Shown here: in pieces, positions 53,601-61,989 of the stretch
Numbering within the stretch: position 1 is the stretch's first letter
Layout: each line of letters starts with the position of its first letter
Assembly (NCBI GenBank): GCA_021779955.1
Contig: JAJXZS010000055.1
Span: 1 to 64,000 of the forward strand
Length of the DNA stretch: 64,000 bases
DNA from: Chloroflexota bacterium
GTDB lineage: Bacteria > Chloroflexota > Anaerolineae > Anaerolineales > Anaerolineaceae
Reading direction: 5' to 3'
The notes under the pieces: model-generated
Told to the model about the DNA's origin: nothing
What the model saw: the letters and a program-made list of their open reading frames with translations, nothing else
Databases searched by the model: none
Translations under genes and position numbers: made by a program

Positions 53601-54407
53601 GTGTTTGAACTGATTGATACACATTGCCATTTAACATCTGAAGATTTCGCCACAGACCTCGATCAGGTGCTCCAGGCCGCCGGTGACGCCGGCGTCGGAA
53701 GGATTGTGATCCCGGGTGTAGATTTGGAATCAAGCCGTCGGGCGATCGAGCTCTCGCAAAGCCATCCCCTGCTCTTTGCGGCCGTGGGCGTCCAACCGGA
53801 GTTCAGCACAGGTTATTCGCATGAGCATTTTGCTGAGTTCGAGAAGCTGGCTCGAATGGAAAAAGTGGTGGCAATTGGAGAGATCGGATTGGACTTTCAT
53901 TACCCGCCTGTGGACGCCGAGCTACAACAAAGCGTGATGAACGAAATGCTTGAATTGGCGGAAAAGGTGAGAAAACCGGTACTGGTGCACAGCCGGGATG
54001 CGATGGGTTCAGTGCTATCCATCCTGGCGGATTGGATAAACAGGTTGGATGCAGCAAGTTTGAGCAAGCTCGCAGCCGCACCAGGGATCATGCACGCTTT
54101 CGAGGGCAACCTGAACCAAGCGGAAGAAGCCATCCGGATGGGCTTTGCCCTGGGAGTCGGCGGGCCTGTCACCTACAAGAATGCCGTGCTCAAGCGTAAT
54201 GTCTTCGAAGCCATTGGATTGCAGCATCTTGTTCTCGAGACCGATTCACCTTACCTCCCACCCCATCCTTACCGAGGAGAGAGGAACGAACCAGCCCATC
54301 TTAAAGAAGTTGCACTGAAACTCTCTGAGATTTTGAACCAACCCTTGGAAACGGTCGCCCTGAAGACCACATTCTGCGCAAAACGAATATTTGGATGGAT
54401 AGCATAA
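53601..54407 (+). CDS. tatD: TatD-family metal-dependent deoxyribonuclease
   Basis: A 268-residue TIM-barrel hydrolase. Metal ligands appear in IDTHCHLTS, IGEIGLDFHY, LVHSRDAMG, MHAFEGN and LETDSPYLPP. TatD-type enzymes are 3'-5' exonucleases on single-stranded DNA or RNA and are also proposed in D-aminoacyl or repair roles. The start is GTG 53601 right after the mutase TGA. The gene is in an operon pgm-tatD-polyprenyl synthase. Confidence 0.92.
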   Translation: MFELIDTHCHLTSEDFATDLDQVLQAAGDAGVGRIVIPGVDLESSRRAIELSQSHPLLFAAVGVQPEFSTGYSHEHFAEFEKLARMEKVVAIGEIGLDFHYPPVDAELQQSVMNEMLELAEKVRKPVLVHSRDAMGSVLSILADWINRLDAASLSKLAAAPGIMHAFEGNLNQAEEAIRMGFALGVGGPVTYKNAVLKRNVFEAIGLQHLVLETDSPYLPPHPYRGERNEPAHLKEVALKLSEILNQPLETVALKTTFCAKRIFGWIA

Positions 54408-54408
54408 G

Positions 54409-55380
54409 TTGATTACCTCGATCATTACCCTCCCCAAGATACAAAACCGACTCAATGATGTCGAAAGACTCATGGCCGCTCAATCCGAAGGTTACGAAGC
54501 GGCTTTGAGGGATGCTTTCAATATTTTGCTTTCAACCGGCGGAAAAAGGATCCGGCCGACAATCATCCTGCTCATCGGATCCATGCTTGGCGCAGAACCC
54601 GATTTGACGATCATCCTGGCTGCGTCGATCGAGTTATTGCATACAGCAACGCTGGTGCATGATGACTTGATCGATGGCGCGCTACTCAGGCGAGGCGTCC
54701 CAACGTTGAATTCAAAATGGACTCCTGCCGCGACTGTCTTGACCGGCGATTTCATGTTCTCCTGCGCGGCACACCTGGTAGCCCAGACGAAATCGAACGA
54801 GATTGTTACGATCTTCAGCAAGACTCTGCTCACTATTGTCAATGGAGAGATCAACCAGTTGTTCTCCAGCAAGTGCAACCTGGAACGCAGCGATTATTAC
54901 CGCAGAATTTATTCGAAGACTGCATCACTCTTTGAAACATCCTCGACTACCGCCGCCATTTTGGGCAATGTCCCTCACAAGGAAAAGGAATCTCTCCACC
55001 AATTTGGCTACAACCTGGGGATGGCATTTCAAATCGTCGACGATGTGCTCGATTATGTCGGCTCAGAAGAAAGCATCGGCAAACCGGTTGGCGGAGATCT
55101 GCGCCAGGGGCTGATCACCGCCCCGCTACTCTTCTACCTCGAAAATCATCCGAATGACCCCGACCTCGCCGGCTTTATGGACCGCAATTGTCCCAAAGAC
55201 GAAAATAAACTTGCTCAAATTGTCGAGAAGATCGCCTACAGTGACGCAATCCAGCAATCGCTGGATGAATCAGCCAAGTTTGCCGATCAAGCGAAGAAAG
55301 ACCTCAGTGCTTTCGATGAGAGTCCCGAAAAGACGGCACTTCTCGAGATCGCCGATTTTATTGTGAATCGTAAATTATGA
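54409..55380 (+). CDS. Polyprenyl diphosphate synthase (trans-isoprenyl)
   Basis: A 323-residue all-helical prenyltransferase. The first aspartate-rich motif is LVHDDLIDGALLRRG and the second is AFQIVDDVLDYVG. GGKRIRPTI is the usual IPP-binding start. The residue pattern before the first motif suggests a long-chain product (heptaprenyl to decaprenyl, for the quinone side chain). The start is TTG 54409, one base after the tatD stop; the N-terminal helix it adds is family-typical. Confidence 0.92.
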   Translation: MITSIITLPKIQNRLNDVERLMAAQSEGYEAALRDAFNILLSTGGKRIRPTIILLIGSMLGAEPDLTIILAASIELLHTATLVHDDLIDGALLRRGVPTLNSKWTPAATVLTGDFMFSCAAHLVAQTKSNEIVTIFSKTLLTIVNGEINQLFSSKCNLERSDYYRRIYSKTASLFETSSTTAAILGNVPHKEKESLHQFGYNLGMAFQIVDDVLDYVGSEESIGKPVGGDLRQGLITAPLLFYLENHPNDPDLAGFMDRNCPKDENKLAQIVEKIAYSDAIQQSLDESAKFADQAKKDLSAFDESPEKTALLEIADFIVNRKL

Positions 55381-55398
55381 GGACATTCCCTGGGAATC

Positions 55399-55422
55399 AA
55401 AAAGAGCCGCTTTCTGCGGCTC
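55399..55422 (-). terminator. Terminator of the tRNA-Leu transcript
   Basis: Stem GAGCCGC / GCGGCTC with loop TTTCT (55404-55422), followed on the minus strand by TTTTT (55403-55399). On the plus strand AGCTTTTG follows, so it may also end the polyprenyl synthase transcript. Confidence 0.8.
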
Positions 55423-55430
55423 AGCTTTTG

Positions 55431-55512
55431 TGCGCTGGGTGGGAGTTGAACCCACACGCCTTGCGGCACATGGCCCTCAACCATGCCTGTCTGCCAATTC
55501 CAGCACCAGCGC
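55431..55512 (-). tRNA. tRNA-Leu (anticodon GAG)
   Basis: An 82-base gene on the minus strand. Acceptor stem GCGCTGG pairs with CCAGCGC, and the D-arm starts TGGAATTGG-CAGACA as in tRNA-Leu. The anticodon arm is CATGG-TTGAGGG-CCATG with GAG in the loop, and a long variable arm (TGCCGCAAGGCG region) fits the class II leucine type. The T-arm is GTGGG-TTCAACT-CCCAC. A73 is followed by CAA, so CCA is not encoded and must be added. GAG reads CUC and CUU codons. Confidence 0.95.
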
Positions 55513-55524
55513 AATTGCTTCGTT

Positions 55525-55552
55525 ATTATAATCGGCAACGGTATGTTGTCAA
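55525..55552 (-). promoter_or_regulatory. Consensus promoter of the tRNA-Leu gene
   Basis: TTGACA (55552-55547), a 16-base spacer and TATAAT (55530-55525) on the minus strand, both hexamers perfect. It implies a 5' leader of about six bases before the mature tRNA and shows that this genome uses the standard sigma-70 consensus. Confidence 0.85.
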
Positions 55553-55595
55553 GCAGATTGATAAAGATTAATCCATTCTAAGTAGAGGGAACAAA

Positions 55596-56594
55596 ATGAC
55601 TATCATCCTGGATGCAATGGGAAGCGACGCATATCCTGAACCAGAACTCAAGGCGGCGGTCATGGTTCGCCAGACCCTCCACGAGGAGCTGACTCTTGTT
55701 GGCAAGCGCGACATGCTCGAAATGAAATTCAAGCAGCTCTTCCCCAATGAGAAGCCGCTACACATCGTCGATGCACCCGATATCGTGGAGATGACAGATA
55801 AACCTGTAGAGTCTGCACGTAAAAAACCGAACAACTCAATGGCAGTTGGTTTGAACCTGGTCAAGAACGGCGAGGGTGAAGCATTTGTGACCGCAGGAAA
55901 CACGGGTGCAGCTTATTTCAACGCCGTCACCATTCTGCGCCGTATGGACAAGATTTCACGCCCTGCGCTCGCCTCGATCATTCCGGTCTACCACTCAAAG
56001 GCAGTCTTTGTAGATACCGGCGCCAACGCCGATTGCCGTCCCGAATTCCTGCTTGAATTTGCGGTCATGGGCAGTGTTTATGCCGAAAAAGCACTCAATG
56101 TGGATTCACCCAAGGTTGGGTTGCTTTCAAACGGTGAAGAAGCGGGCAAAGGCAATCAGTTGGTCAAAGATGCTTATCCGCTCCTCAAGAACAGCGGTCT
56201 GAATTTCTACGGGAACACAGAACCGAAAGAGGTGTACGCCGGCAACGTCAATGTTGTCGTGACCGATGGTTTCACGGGCAACATCTTCATCAAGACCAGC
56301 GAATCGGTCGGACGATTGATCACCAACGTGCTCAGAGAGGAAATTTCGGCAAGTTTCAGCAGTAAGATGGGTTACCTGCTGGCAAAACCCGCCTTCGCTG
56401 CGTTAAAGAAAATGATGGACCCGGCAGAAGTGGGCGCTGGTTTATTGCTCGGCGTGAACGGACTTGTGTTCATCGGTCACGGCCGATCAGATGCTTACGC
56501 ACTCCTCTCGGCCATCAAGCTGGCCCGGCGTACGATCGATGCCAACTTGCTGACCGCCATGAAAGACGAAGTACAGGCGAAAATCTCTGCCTGA
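55596..56594 (+). CDS. plsX: Phosphate acyltransferase PlsX
   Basis: A 332-residue enzyme that makes acyl-phosphate from acyl-ACP for phospholipid synthesis. It opens IILDAMGSDAYPEPE and holds AFVTAGNTGA, VDTGANADCRPEFLLEFAVMG, LLSNGEEAGKGNQLVKDAY and VVVTDGFTGNIFIKTSE, all classic. AGAGGGAAC precedes ATG 55596. In many bacteria plsX is clustered with fab genes or rpmF; here it is followed by an unknown membrane protein. Confidence 0.95.
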   Translation: MTIILDAMGSDAYPEPELKAAVMVRQTLHEELTLVGKRDMLEMKFKQLFPNEKPLHIVDAPDIVEMTDKPVESARKKPNNSMAVGLNLVKNGEGEAFVTAGNTGAAYFNAVTILRRMDKISRPALASIIPVYHSKAVFVDTGANADCRPEFLLEFAVMGSVYAEKALNVDSPKVGLLSNGEEAGKGNQLVKDAYPLLKNSGLNFYGNTEPKEVYAGNVNVVVTDGFTGNIFIKTSESVGRLITNVLREEISASFSSKMGYLLAKPAFAALKKMMDPAEVGAGLLLGVNGLVFIGHGRSDAYALLSAIKLARRTIDANLLTAMKDEVQAKISA

Positions 56595-56629
56595 TTCCAG
56601 AAAATCACCCAATCGATTCGGAGAAATAG

Positions 56630-57328
56630 ATGAAAACGTACACAAACGAGAAATTGGTCAAGAGAAACAGCCGCATTGGCAACATAGCATCGATCTTGAG
56701 CATCTTGATTATTGGCGCCATGATCTATGTTTCGTTCACAGATACCAAAGGGACCTATATCTCCTTGACCTTTGGCGGTCTCATCGTCGGACTCTTGCTC
56801 TTTCAATTTGCGAATTATTATCTCACCCGCTGGGGAAAATCACCCCGGCCTGATCAGCTTTTATCATCTACCTTGAAGGGATTGGACAATACATATTCTC
56901 TCTACCATTATTCCACTCCGATATTTCATCTCATCGTCGGTTCGAATGGTGTTTTTGCGCTCCTGCCCTACAACCAGGCAGGCAAAATCTATTTCGACAC
57001 CAAGCGCAACCGCTGGCGCCAAGTTGGCGGCAACGCACTTCTTAAATTCTTTGCCAATGAAGGTCTGGGCAGGCCTGACCTTGAAATCCGATACACACAG
57101 GAAGACCTTGTAAGATATGTCAAGAAACTGGGACTCGACCCTGCACCCCTCTCGAACAATGTGATGGTTGTATTCACCAATCCCAAAGCGAATGTCGATC
57201 TGGCAGACTCACCTCACCTTGCAACGACCGGCGAGAAGTTGAAAGATTATCTACGCAGGAAGATGAAAGAAAACCCCATGCCTGTTGACTGGATCGAAGA
57301 CTTCAAGGCCAAATTACCTCAAGAATAA
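56630..57328 (+). CDS. Membrane protein with NERD-like cytoplasmic domain
   Basis: A 232-residue protein. Two membrane segments (about 20-40 and 47-67) are followed by a soluble domain. The pattern LLSSTLKGLDNTYSLYHY, then FHLIVGSNGVFALLPYNQAG, resembles the start of a nuclease-related (NERD) domain, which has a hydrophobic strand and G-V-F turn at this position. The catalytic residues of that fold cannot be confirmed. The remainder (about 130-232) is not recognised. It lies 35 bases after plsX and is closed by a terminator. Confidence 0.65.
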   Translation: MKTYTNEKLVKRNSRIGNIASILSILIIGAMIYVSFTDTKGTYISLTFGGLIVGLLLFQFANYYLTRWGKSPRPDQLLSSTLKGLDNTYSLYHYSTPIFHLIVGSNGVFALLPYNQAGKIYFDTKRNRWRQVGGNALLKFFANEGLGRPDLEIRYTQEDLVRYVKKLGLDPAPLSNNVMVVFTNPKANVDLADSPHLATTGEKLKDYLRRKMKENPMPVDWIEDFKAKLPQE

Positions 57329-57333
57329 AAGAT

Positions 57334-57359
57334 CAACACCCCGGAAATCCGGGGTGTTG
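57334..57359. terminator. Bidirectional terminator between convergent genes
   Basis: An 11-pair stem CAACACCCCGG / CCGGGGTGTTG with loop AAAT, then TTTATTTTT on the plus strand. It lies five bases after the membrane protein stop and abuts the rluB stop. The minus-strand tail (ATCTTTTATT) is weaker. Confidence 0.85.
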
Positions 57360-57360
57360 T

Positions 57361-58311
57361 TTATTTTTCTGTCCGTCTCAGTGATTTCTTTGGTCCGGTT
57401 GAGTTCCTTGAATCGTGCCTGCCTGGGTTTTTCCCTTGCTGGCGACTGCTGCCTGTCCGTTGGGGTCTTCCCGGTTTCGATTCACTGCTTGTACGGTGGG
57501 ACTTTTCCGGTTTCGACTCATTGCTTATCCGCTGCGATCTTCGGGGTTTCAATTCACTACTTTTCCATTGCGTCCTTCGTGTTCTCGGCTCATTGCTTGT
57601 TCGCTTGAGCCCTTCCACTTCATCCTTGCTCAAGTCGCGAAATTCGCCCGATTTTAGGCTACCCAGAGTTATTGCCCCAATCCGTACGCGAATAATCTTC
57701 ACCACAAACATGCCAAGCAACTTGGCAGTCTCGCGAATCTGGCGTTTCCGGCCTTCCTTCATCACGACCCGCAACCATGTCCCTTTACCCGCTTGCGCTT
57801 CTACGATGACTTTTGCCGGCGCCGATCTGTGACCATCTTCAAGAACTATGCCTCTACGCCAAGTTTCCAGTTGTGCATTGTCGGGTTTGGTACTCAAGAG
57901 CACCCTGTATTCTTTTTCATGTTCATAGCGCGGATGGGTCAGCTTGTTGACCAGGTCGCCATCATTGGTCAGGATGACCAGGCCTTCGCTCTCGAAATCA
58001 AGCCTGCCTACCACCGCCATGTCCAATCCTCCGGGGACAGCATCAAAAACTGTCCGTCTTTCGTCTCCTGGCAAGGTCTTGTCACAGAGCATGAAACGAG
58101 GTTTGTTGTAGGCAACATATCTGAATTCAGGCAGCTTCGCGATGACACTGCCATCCACAGCAACCCGATCAACCGCAATATCAGCCTTGGCGCCAAGTTC
58201 GATCTTTTTGCCGTTGACCGTAACTCTGCCTTCGCTGATTAATACTTCACTGGCTCTTCTCGAGCCATATCCTGCCCTTGCCAGGATCTTCTGCACACGT
58301 TCTTCTACCAT
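57361..58311 (-). CDS. rluB: Pseudouridine synthase RluB/RsuA type with repetitive basic tail
   Basis: A 316-residue protein. An S4 RNA-binding domain (about 1-60, QKILARAGYGSRRASEVLI) is followed by the RsuA-type catalytic domain, with the nucleophile Asp in VVGRLDFESEGLVILTND and MKEGRKRQIRE later. From about 240 the protein becomes a low-complexity Arg/Lys/Ser tail made of 12-residue repeats with the form R-x-S-x-E-x-K-P-x-x-x-Q. Most relatives end near 240, so the tail is lineage-specific and may bind RNA. AAGGA overlaps the scpB stop before ATG 58311. Confidence 0.9.
   Translation of the reverse strand: MVEERVQKILARAGYGSRRASEVLISEGRVTVNGKKIELGAKADIAVDRVAVDGSVIAKLPEFRYVAYNKPRFMLCDKTLPGDERRTVFDAVPGGLDMAVVGRLDFESEGLVILTNDGDLVNKLTHPRYEHEKEYRVLLSTKPDNAQLETWRRGIVLEDGHRSAPAKVIVEAQAGKGTWLRVVMKEGRKRQIRETAKLLGMFVVKIIRVRIGAITLGSLKSGEFRDLSKDEVEGLKRTSNEPRTRRTQWKSSELKPRRSQRISNESKPEKSHRTSSESKPGRPQRTGSSRQQGKNPGRHDSRNSTGPKKSLRRTEK
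57437..57616 (-). repeat. 36-base degenerate tandem repeat in rluB
   Basis: Four clear 36-base units at 57473-57508, 57509-57544, 57545-57580 and 57581-57616, each opening GGTTTC-like and containing CACT/CATTGCTT, plus a weaker unit at 57437-57472. They encode the 12-residue units of the RluB tail in frame. Such repeats can change in number between strains. Confidence 0.8.
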
Positions 58312-58313
58312 CG

Positions 58314-58889
58314 CTAATCCTTCAAGATCCCGTTTTTCTTGACTTCATCGACATTTTCCTCGCCGATTTCGTATGGCGGCAATTGTGCAAGAGAGGAAAG
58401 TCCGAAATGCTGCAAGAATTCTGCAGTTGTCGAAAATAAGATCGGCCTGCCAGGTCCTTCAGTTCTGCCCACTTCCTGGATCAGACCCTTGCTCAATAGA
58501 CTTTTAATGACGCCGTCACTGCTCACGCCGCGAACGGCATCGATGCTTGGGCGCGTTACCGGTTGGCGGTAGGCAATGATCGCCAACGTTTCGATGGCAG
58601 CCTTGCTCAACCTTTGTGCGGCTTCGAGCCCCAGGAACTTCTCAACATCCTCACCGAATTCAGCAGCAGTGGTCAGTTGCACTCTTCCGCCATGCCATTG
58701 CAGGCTGATTCCGCGCTTTGCTGCGTAGAGCTGATCCAATTCTCCCAAGATGATGTCAATGGTCTTCAAGTCGATATTCAGCGCTTCGCCGAGCTGCGAA
58801 GGCGTCACAGGTGAAGAAGCTACGAATAACAGTGCTTCTACTCTGGCGATATCGGTTTGGGTAATGTAGTCTTCGGGATTTTCACTCAT
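58314..58889 (-). CDS. scpB: Segregation and condensation protein ScpB
   Basis: A 191-residue ScpB with tandem winged helices. ARVEALLFVASSPVTPSQLGEAL is the first domain start, KAAIETLAIIAYRQPVTRP the conserved second-domain signature and GRPILFSTTAEFLQHFGL the end. With ScpA it bridges SMC dimers. ATG 58889 has no clear ribosome site; a GTG ten codons upstream is an alternative. scpA is not in the window. It is followed two bases later by rluB, a widespread order. Confidence 0.93.
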   Translation of the reverse strand: MSENPEDYITQTDIARVEALLFVASSPVTPSQLGEALNIDLKTIDIILGELDQLYAAKRGISLQWHGGRVQLTTAAEFGEDVEKFLGLEAAQRLSKAAIETLAIIAYRQPVTRPSIDAVRGVSSDGVIKSLLSKGLIQEVGRTEGPGRPILFSTTAEFLQHFGLSSLAQLPPYEIGEENVDEVKKNGILKD

Positions 58890-58931
58890 GCTATAATCGT
58901 AGAATTGGATGGATTTCACTCATTATAATCG
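58881..58931. repeat. Duplicated -10 region between scpB and the G5 lipoprotein gene
   Basis: TTCACTCATGCTATAATCG (58881-58899) and TTCACTCATTATAATCG (58915-58931) are direct copies 34 bases apart, the second lacking GC. Each contains TATAAT on the plus strand; the first is an extended -10 (TGCTATAAT). They probably form tandem promoters of the lipoprotein gene at 58981. The first overlaps the scpB start codon. Confidence 0.6.
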
Positions 58932-58980
58932 AACTTGAGTTACGTTTCATGAATTGCCTGCGAGAGTCGCTGCTTCCTTG

Positions 58981-60546
58981 ATGAAAAGATTGTTGATTAT
59001 TATTCCGCTGCTTTTTATACTGACGGCCTGCCAGCTTGTCCTGCCGTCACCCGGTGCGTTGACGATTACAGTCAATGCAGACGGCAAAGCTCAAACGCTG
59101 ACCGTCGAGCCGGGCACAACCGTTCAAATGGCTTTAGAGGCCGCAAATATCAACCTGGGTGCTCTGGACCGCGTCGAGCCTGCTTTGAGCACCGTCCTGA
59201 CCTCGGATACAGCCATCAAAATTGTACGCGTTGTTGAAGAGTTCGATGTTGAGGAATCGGTGCTTCCTTTCGAGAATCAGACTGTCAAAAATGAGTCGAT
59301 GCCCGAAGGACAGACCGTGTTGATTCAACCAGGCGTGAACGGCAAGGTTTCCACTACATATCGCACACTCAAAGAAGATGGCGTGTTGGTCTCCCGCACA
59401 ATCGTAAAGACTGAAACGATCGAAGCGGCAAAGCCGGAGATCGTCATGGTAGGCGTGCAATCGCCATATGTCTCTCTCCCCATCGACGGCAAACTAACCT
59501 ATATAACTGCATCCTCTGCGTGGTTGATGGAAAAAACCACCGGCAACCGCCGTCCACTGGTCACCACAGGCGACCTGGACGGCCGGATATTCTCCATCTC
59601 TCCAGACCGGAAATGGCTTCTTTTCTCACGCCTGGCTCAAGATGCGGACAAGAGCAGCGCAATCAACTCGCTCTGGATCGTCAACCTCGAGACTTCCGAC
59701 CCCAAACCGATCTCACTCGGAGTGACAAACGTCGTCCATTTTGCCGACTGGGTGCCCGGATCTCCGATGACCATCGCGTACTCCACCGTCGAACCTCGCG
59801 ACGTACCTCCCGGCTGGCAGGCGAATAACGACCTGATCGTTCTCCAATTCGATGAAACGGGAAGCGAAATCGATCGCAAAACGATCGTCGAAGTCAATTC
59901 CGGGGGCATCTATGGCTGGTGGGGAACCCTCTACAGCTACTCCCCAGACGGTTCGCGAATTGCGTATGCCCGTCCCGATTCGATCGGCCTCGTCGATACT
60001 TCGACTGGCGAACTCGATCCCATGGTCAATTTGGTTCCGTACCAAACCGGCGGCGATTGGGCCTGGGTGCCTGGGTTGAACTGGTCGCCTGACGGGAGGC
60101 TGCTCTTCACCGTTGTGCATGGAGCGCCTACGAGCAGCGCGGCTGATGAGACCTCCACCGAGTTCGATCTGGCTGCAACTGTGATGGGTTCGGGTTCGGT
60201 GATTCGAATATATCCGAACGCTGGAATGTTCGCTGAAGCCGTGCCTTCATCTGCAGGCAGCGCATACCTCATGGGAGTGATGACATCCATTTTGCCGGCT
60301 CAAAGCGAAACCAGCAAATATGACCTTCGAACCATGGATCGCGACGGCTCGAATATCCGCAAGTTGTACCCGGGCGAAGGGATCCAGGGATTGAATCCGC
60401 AGAAAGTTACCTGGTCTCCATCGTCAGTCAAAAACGTGTACTTGGGTTTTCTTTCACAAGGGAATATAATGCTTGTCGACATGTCCACAGGTTCCATCTC
60501 GCAGGTGACTGGAGACGGAACAGTCAGCAAATTTGATTGGAAGTAG
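58981..60546 (+). CDS. Lipoprotein with DUF348, G5 domain and beta-propeller
   Basis: A 521-residue exported lipoprotein; the signal peptide ends in FILTACQ. A ubiquitin-like DUF348 segment follows (about 25-95, TVEPGTTVQMALEAANINLG), then a G5 domain (about 97-170, FDVEESVLPFENQTVKNESM and VKTETIEAAKPEIVMVGVQ). G5 modules bind N-acetylglucosamine-type glycans. From about 175 to the end, repeated blades (SPDRKWLLFSR, SPDGSRIAYARPD, SPDGRLLFTVVHG) form a TolB/PD40-type propeller. No enzyme domain is seen. It is probably a cell-surface binding protein. ATG 58981 was preferred over upstream in-frame starts because it leads straight into the signal peptide. Confidence 0.82.
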   Translation: MKRLLIIIPLLFILTACQLVLPSPGALTITVNADGKAQTLTVEPGTTVQMALEAANINLGALDRVEPALSTVLTSDTAIKIVRVVEEFDVEESVLPFENQTVKNESMPEGQTVLIQPGVNGKVSTTYRTLKEDGVLVSRTIVKTETIEAAKPEIVMVGVQSPYVSLPIDGKLTYITASSAWLMEKTTGNRRPLVTTGDLDGRIFSISPDRKWLLFSRLAQDADKSSAINSLWIVNLETSDPKPISLGVTNVVHFADWVPGSPMTIAYSTVEPRDVPPGWQANNDLIVLQFDETGSEIDRKTIVEVNSGGIYGWWGTLYSYSPDGSRIAYARPDSIGLVDTSTGELDPMVNLVPYQTGGDWAWVPGLNWSPDGRLLFTVVHGAPTSSAADETSTEFDLAATVMGSGSVIRIYPNAGMFAEAVPSSAGSAYLMGVMTSILPAQSETSKYDLRTMDRDGSNIRKLYPGEGIQGLNPQKVTWSPSSVKNVYLGFLSQGNIMLVDMSTGSISQVTGDGTVSKFDWK

Positions 60547-60555
60547 GAAAAAACG

Positions 60556-61512
60556 ATGCGAATACTAATCACCGGAGCAGCAGGTTTCCTGGGTTCACAT
60601 TTGTGCGACCGCTTGATCAAAGAAGGTCACACCGTGATCGGGATGGATAATTTCATCACCGGTAACCCCATGAATCTTGCACAGCTAACCGGCAGCGACC
60701 GGTTTTCTTTCATCAAACACGATGTCAGCGAATACATCTTTGTGCCGGGCAAACTCGATGCGGTGCTTCACTTTGCTTCGCCTGCGAGCCCGAACCCTGC
60801 ATCACCGTTTAGCTACCCCAATCTGCCCATCCAGACCATGAAGGCAGGCGCACTGGGTACTCACAACACATTGGGTGTCGCAAAAGCAAACGACGCCAGG
60901 TTCCTGCTTGCTTCCACCAGCGAAATCTATGGTGATCCTCTCGAGCATCCACAAAAAGAGACTTACTGGGGGCATGCGGATCCGATCGGGTTTCGCTCTG
61001 TCTACGATGAAGCCAAACGCTTTGCAGAGGCATTGACGATGGCCTATCATCGTTTTCATGATTTGGATACACGCATCGTTCGTATTTTTAACACCTACGG
61101 CCCACGGATGCGCCTGGATGATGGGCGCGTTGTTCCCAACTTCCTCCAACAGGCTCTGCTGGGCAAGCCGATCACCATCTATGGTGATGGCAGCCAAACG
61201 CGCAGCTTCTGCTACGTCGACGACCTGATTGAAGGCATCTACAGGCTTCTTCTCTCCGACGAACACATGCCTGTCAACATTGGCAATCCTGCCGAAATCG
61301 CTATCAGTCAATTTGCAGAGGTGATCAACAAGATGGTTGGCAACAAAGCCGGCGTCGTCTACGAACCAGATAAACGTCTTGGTGACGATCCGCAGCGCCG
61401 CCAACCTGATATCACTCGCGCCAAATCGATCCTCGGCTGGGAACCCGTTACCGACCTCGAAACTGGTTTGGAACGCACCATCCAGTACTTTCGCACTCAA
61501 TTGAGCCAGTAG
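60556..61512 (+). CDS. UDP-glucuronate decarboxylase-like NAD-dependent epimerase (UXS)
   Basis: A 318-residue extended SDR. The NAD loop is [19 protein letters not shown], the catalytic triad is STSEIYG with [11 protein letters not shown], and [10 protein letters not shown] and IFNTYGPRM are characteristic of UDP-xylose synthase. It would convert UDP-glucuronate to UDP-xylose for surface glycans. Several UXS-like epimerases have been annotated without proof, so dTDP-glucose 4,6-dehydratase-like roles remain possible. It is the first of uxs-gtrA-uroD-rsmD, with short or overlapping gaps. Confidence 0.88.
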   Translation: MRILITGAAGFLGSHLCDRLIKEGHTVIGMDNFITGNPMNLAQLTGSDRFSFIKHDVSEYIFVPGKLDAVLHFASPASPNPASPFSYPNLPIQTMKAGALGTHNTLGVAKANDARFLLASTSEIYGDPLEHPQKETYWGHADPIGFRSVYDEAKRFAEALTMAYHRFHDLDTRIVRIFNTYGPRMRLDDGRVVPNFLQQALLGKPITIYGDGSQTRSFCYVDDLIEGIYRLLLSDEHMPVNIGNPAEIAISQFAEVINKMVGNKAGVVYEPDKRLGDDPQRRQPDITRAKSILGWEPVTDLETGLERTIQYFRTQLSQ

Positions 61513-61989
61513 ATGTCAAACCTGTCAGGAGCCACTGAAAAAATTCGCTTTGGCAAATTTGCCCTTGTAGGTATCGCCGGTTCCGTAATCGATTTTGGAG
61601 TCTTCAATCTTCTTGCTACGCTTTTAGCTGTCGATTCCATCCTGGCAAGCGCTATCTCTTTTAGCCTGGCCGTGATCAATAACTTTGTGCTCAACCGTAT
61701 TTGGACATTTCCAGAATCGCGCAGTGCTCCTGCCCTTAAGCAGCTTTTACAGTTCGCCATTGTTAGCCTCATCGGGTTGGGTATTCGGCTGCCATTGTTC
61801 GCCTGGCTCGAAAGCCAGCTTATCCCGTTGGCAGGTAAAATTCATCAGGATCTTGTCACTGCTACATTCATCGGCCATAATGTATCATTAGCTTTGGTCA
61901 TTCTTGTGGTCATGCTCTGGAATTTCATCGCCAATCGTTATTGGACATTCAAGATGGTTCCGATCGGAGTTACCAAGGAGCAAAAATGA
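61513..61989 (+). CDS. GtrA-family membrane protein
   Basis: A 158-residue protein with four membrane segments (about 15-35, 40-58, 75-95, 115-140). The family pattern is FGKFALVGIAGSVIDFGVF, AISFSLAVINNFVLNRIWTF, and the terminal IANRYWTF. GtrA proteins are thought to move lipid-linked sugars across the membrane. ATG 61513 follows the uxs TAG directly, and the stop overlaps the next start (ATGATG). Pairing with UXS suggests envelope glycan assembly. Confidence 0.9.
   Translation: MSNLSGATEKIRFGKFALVGIAGSVIDFGVFNLLATLLAVDSILASAISFSLAVINNFVLNRIWTFPESRSAPALKQLLQFAIVSLIGLGIRLPLFAWLESQLIPLAGKIHQDLVTATFIGHNVSLALVILVVMLWNFIANRYWTFKMVPIGVTKEQK

Noticed and set aside
52488-53630. Open frame of 380 codons on the minus strand
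   Set aside because: It lies opposite the phosphohexomutase gene, whose four site motifs are intact. The reverse reading is a composition shadow.
57437-57616. CRISPR-like array
   Set aside because: The repeats are directly adjoining, degenerate and in frame within rluB, with no spacers. No other CRISPR-like pattern was found in the window.
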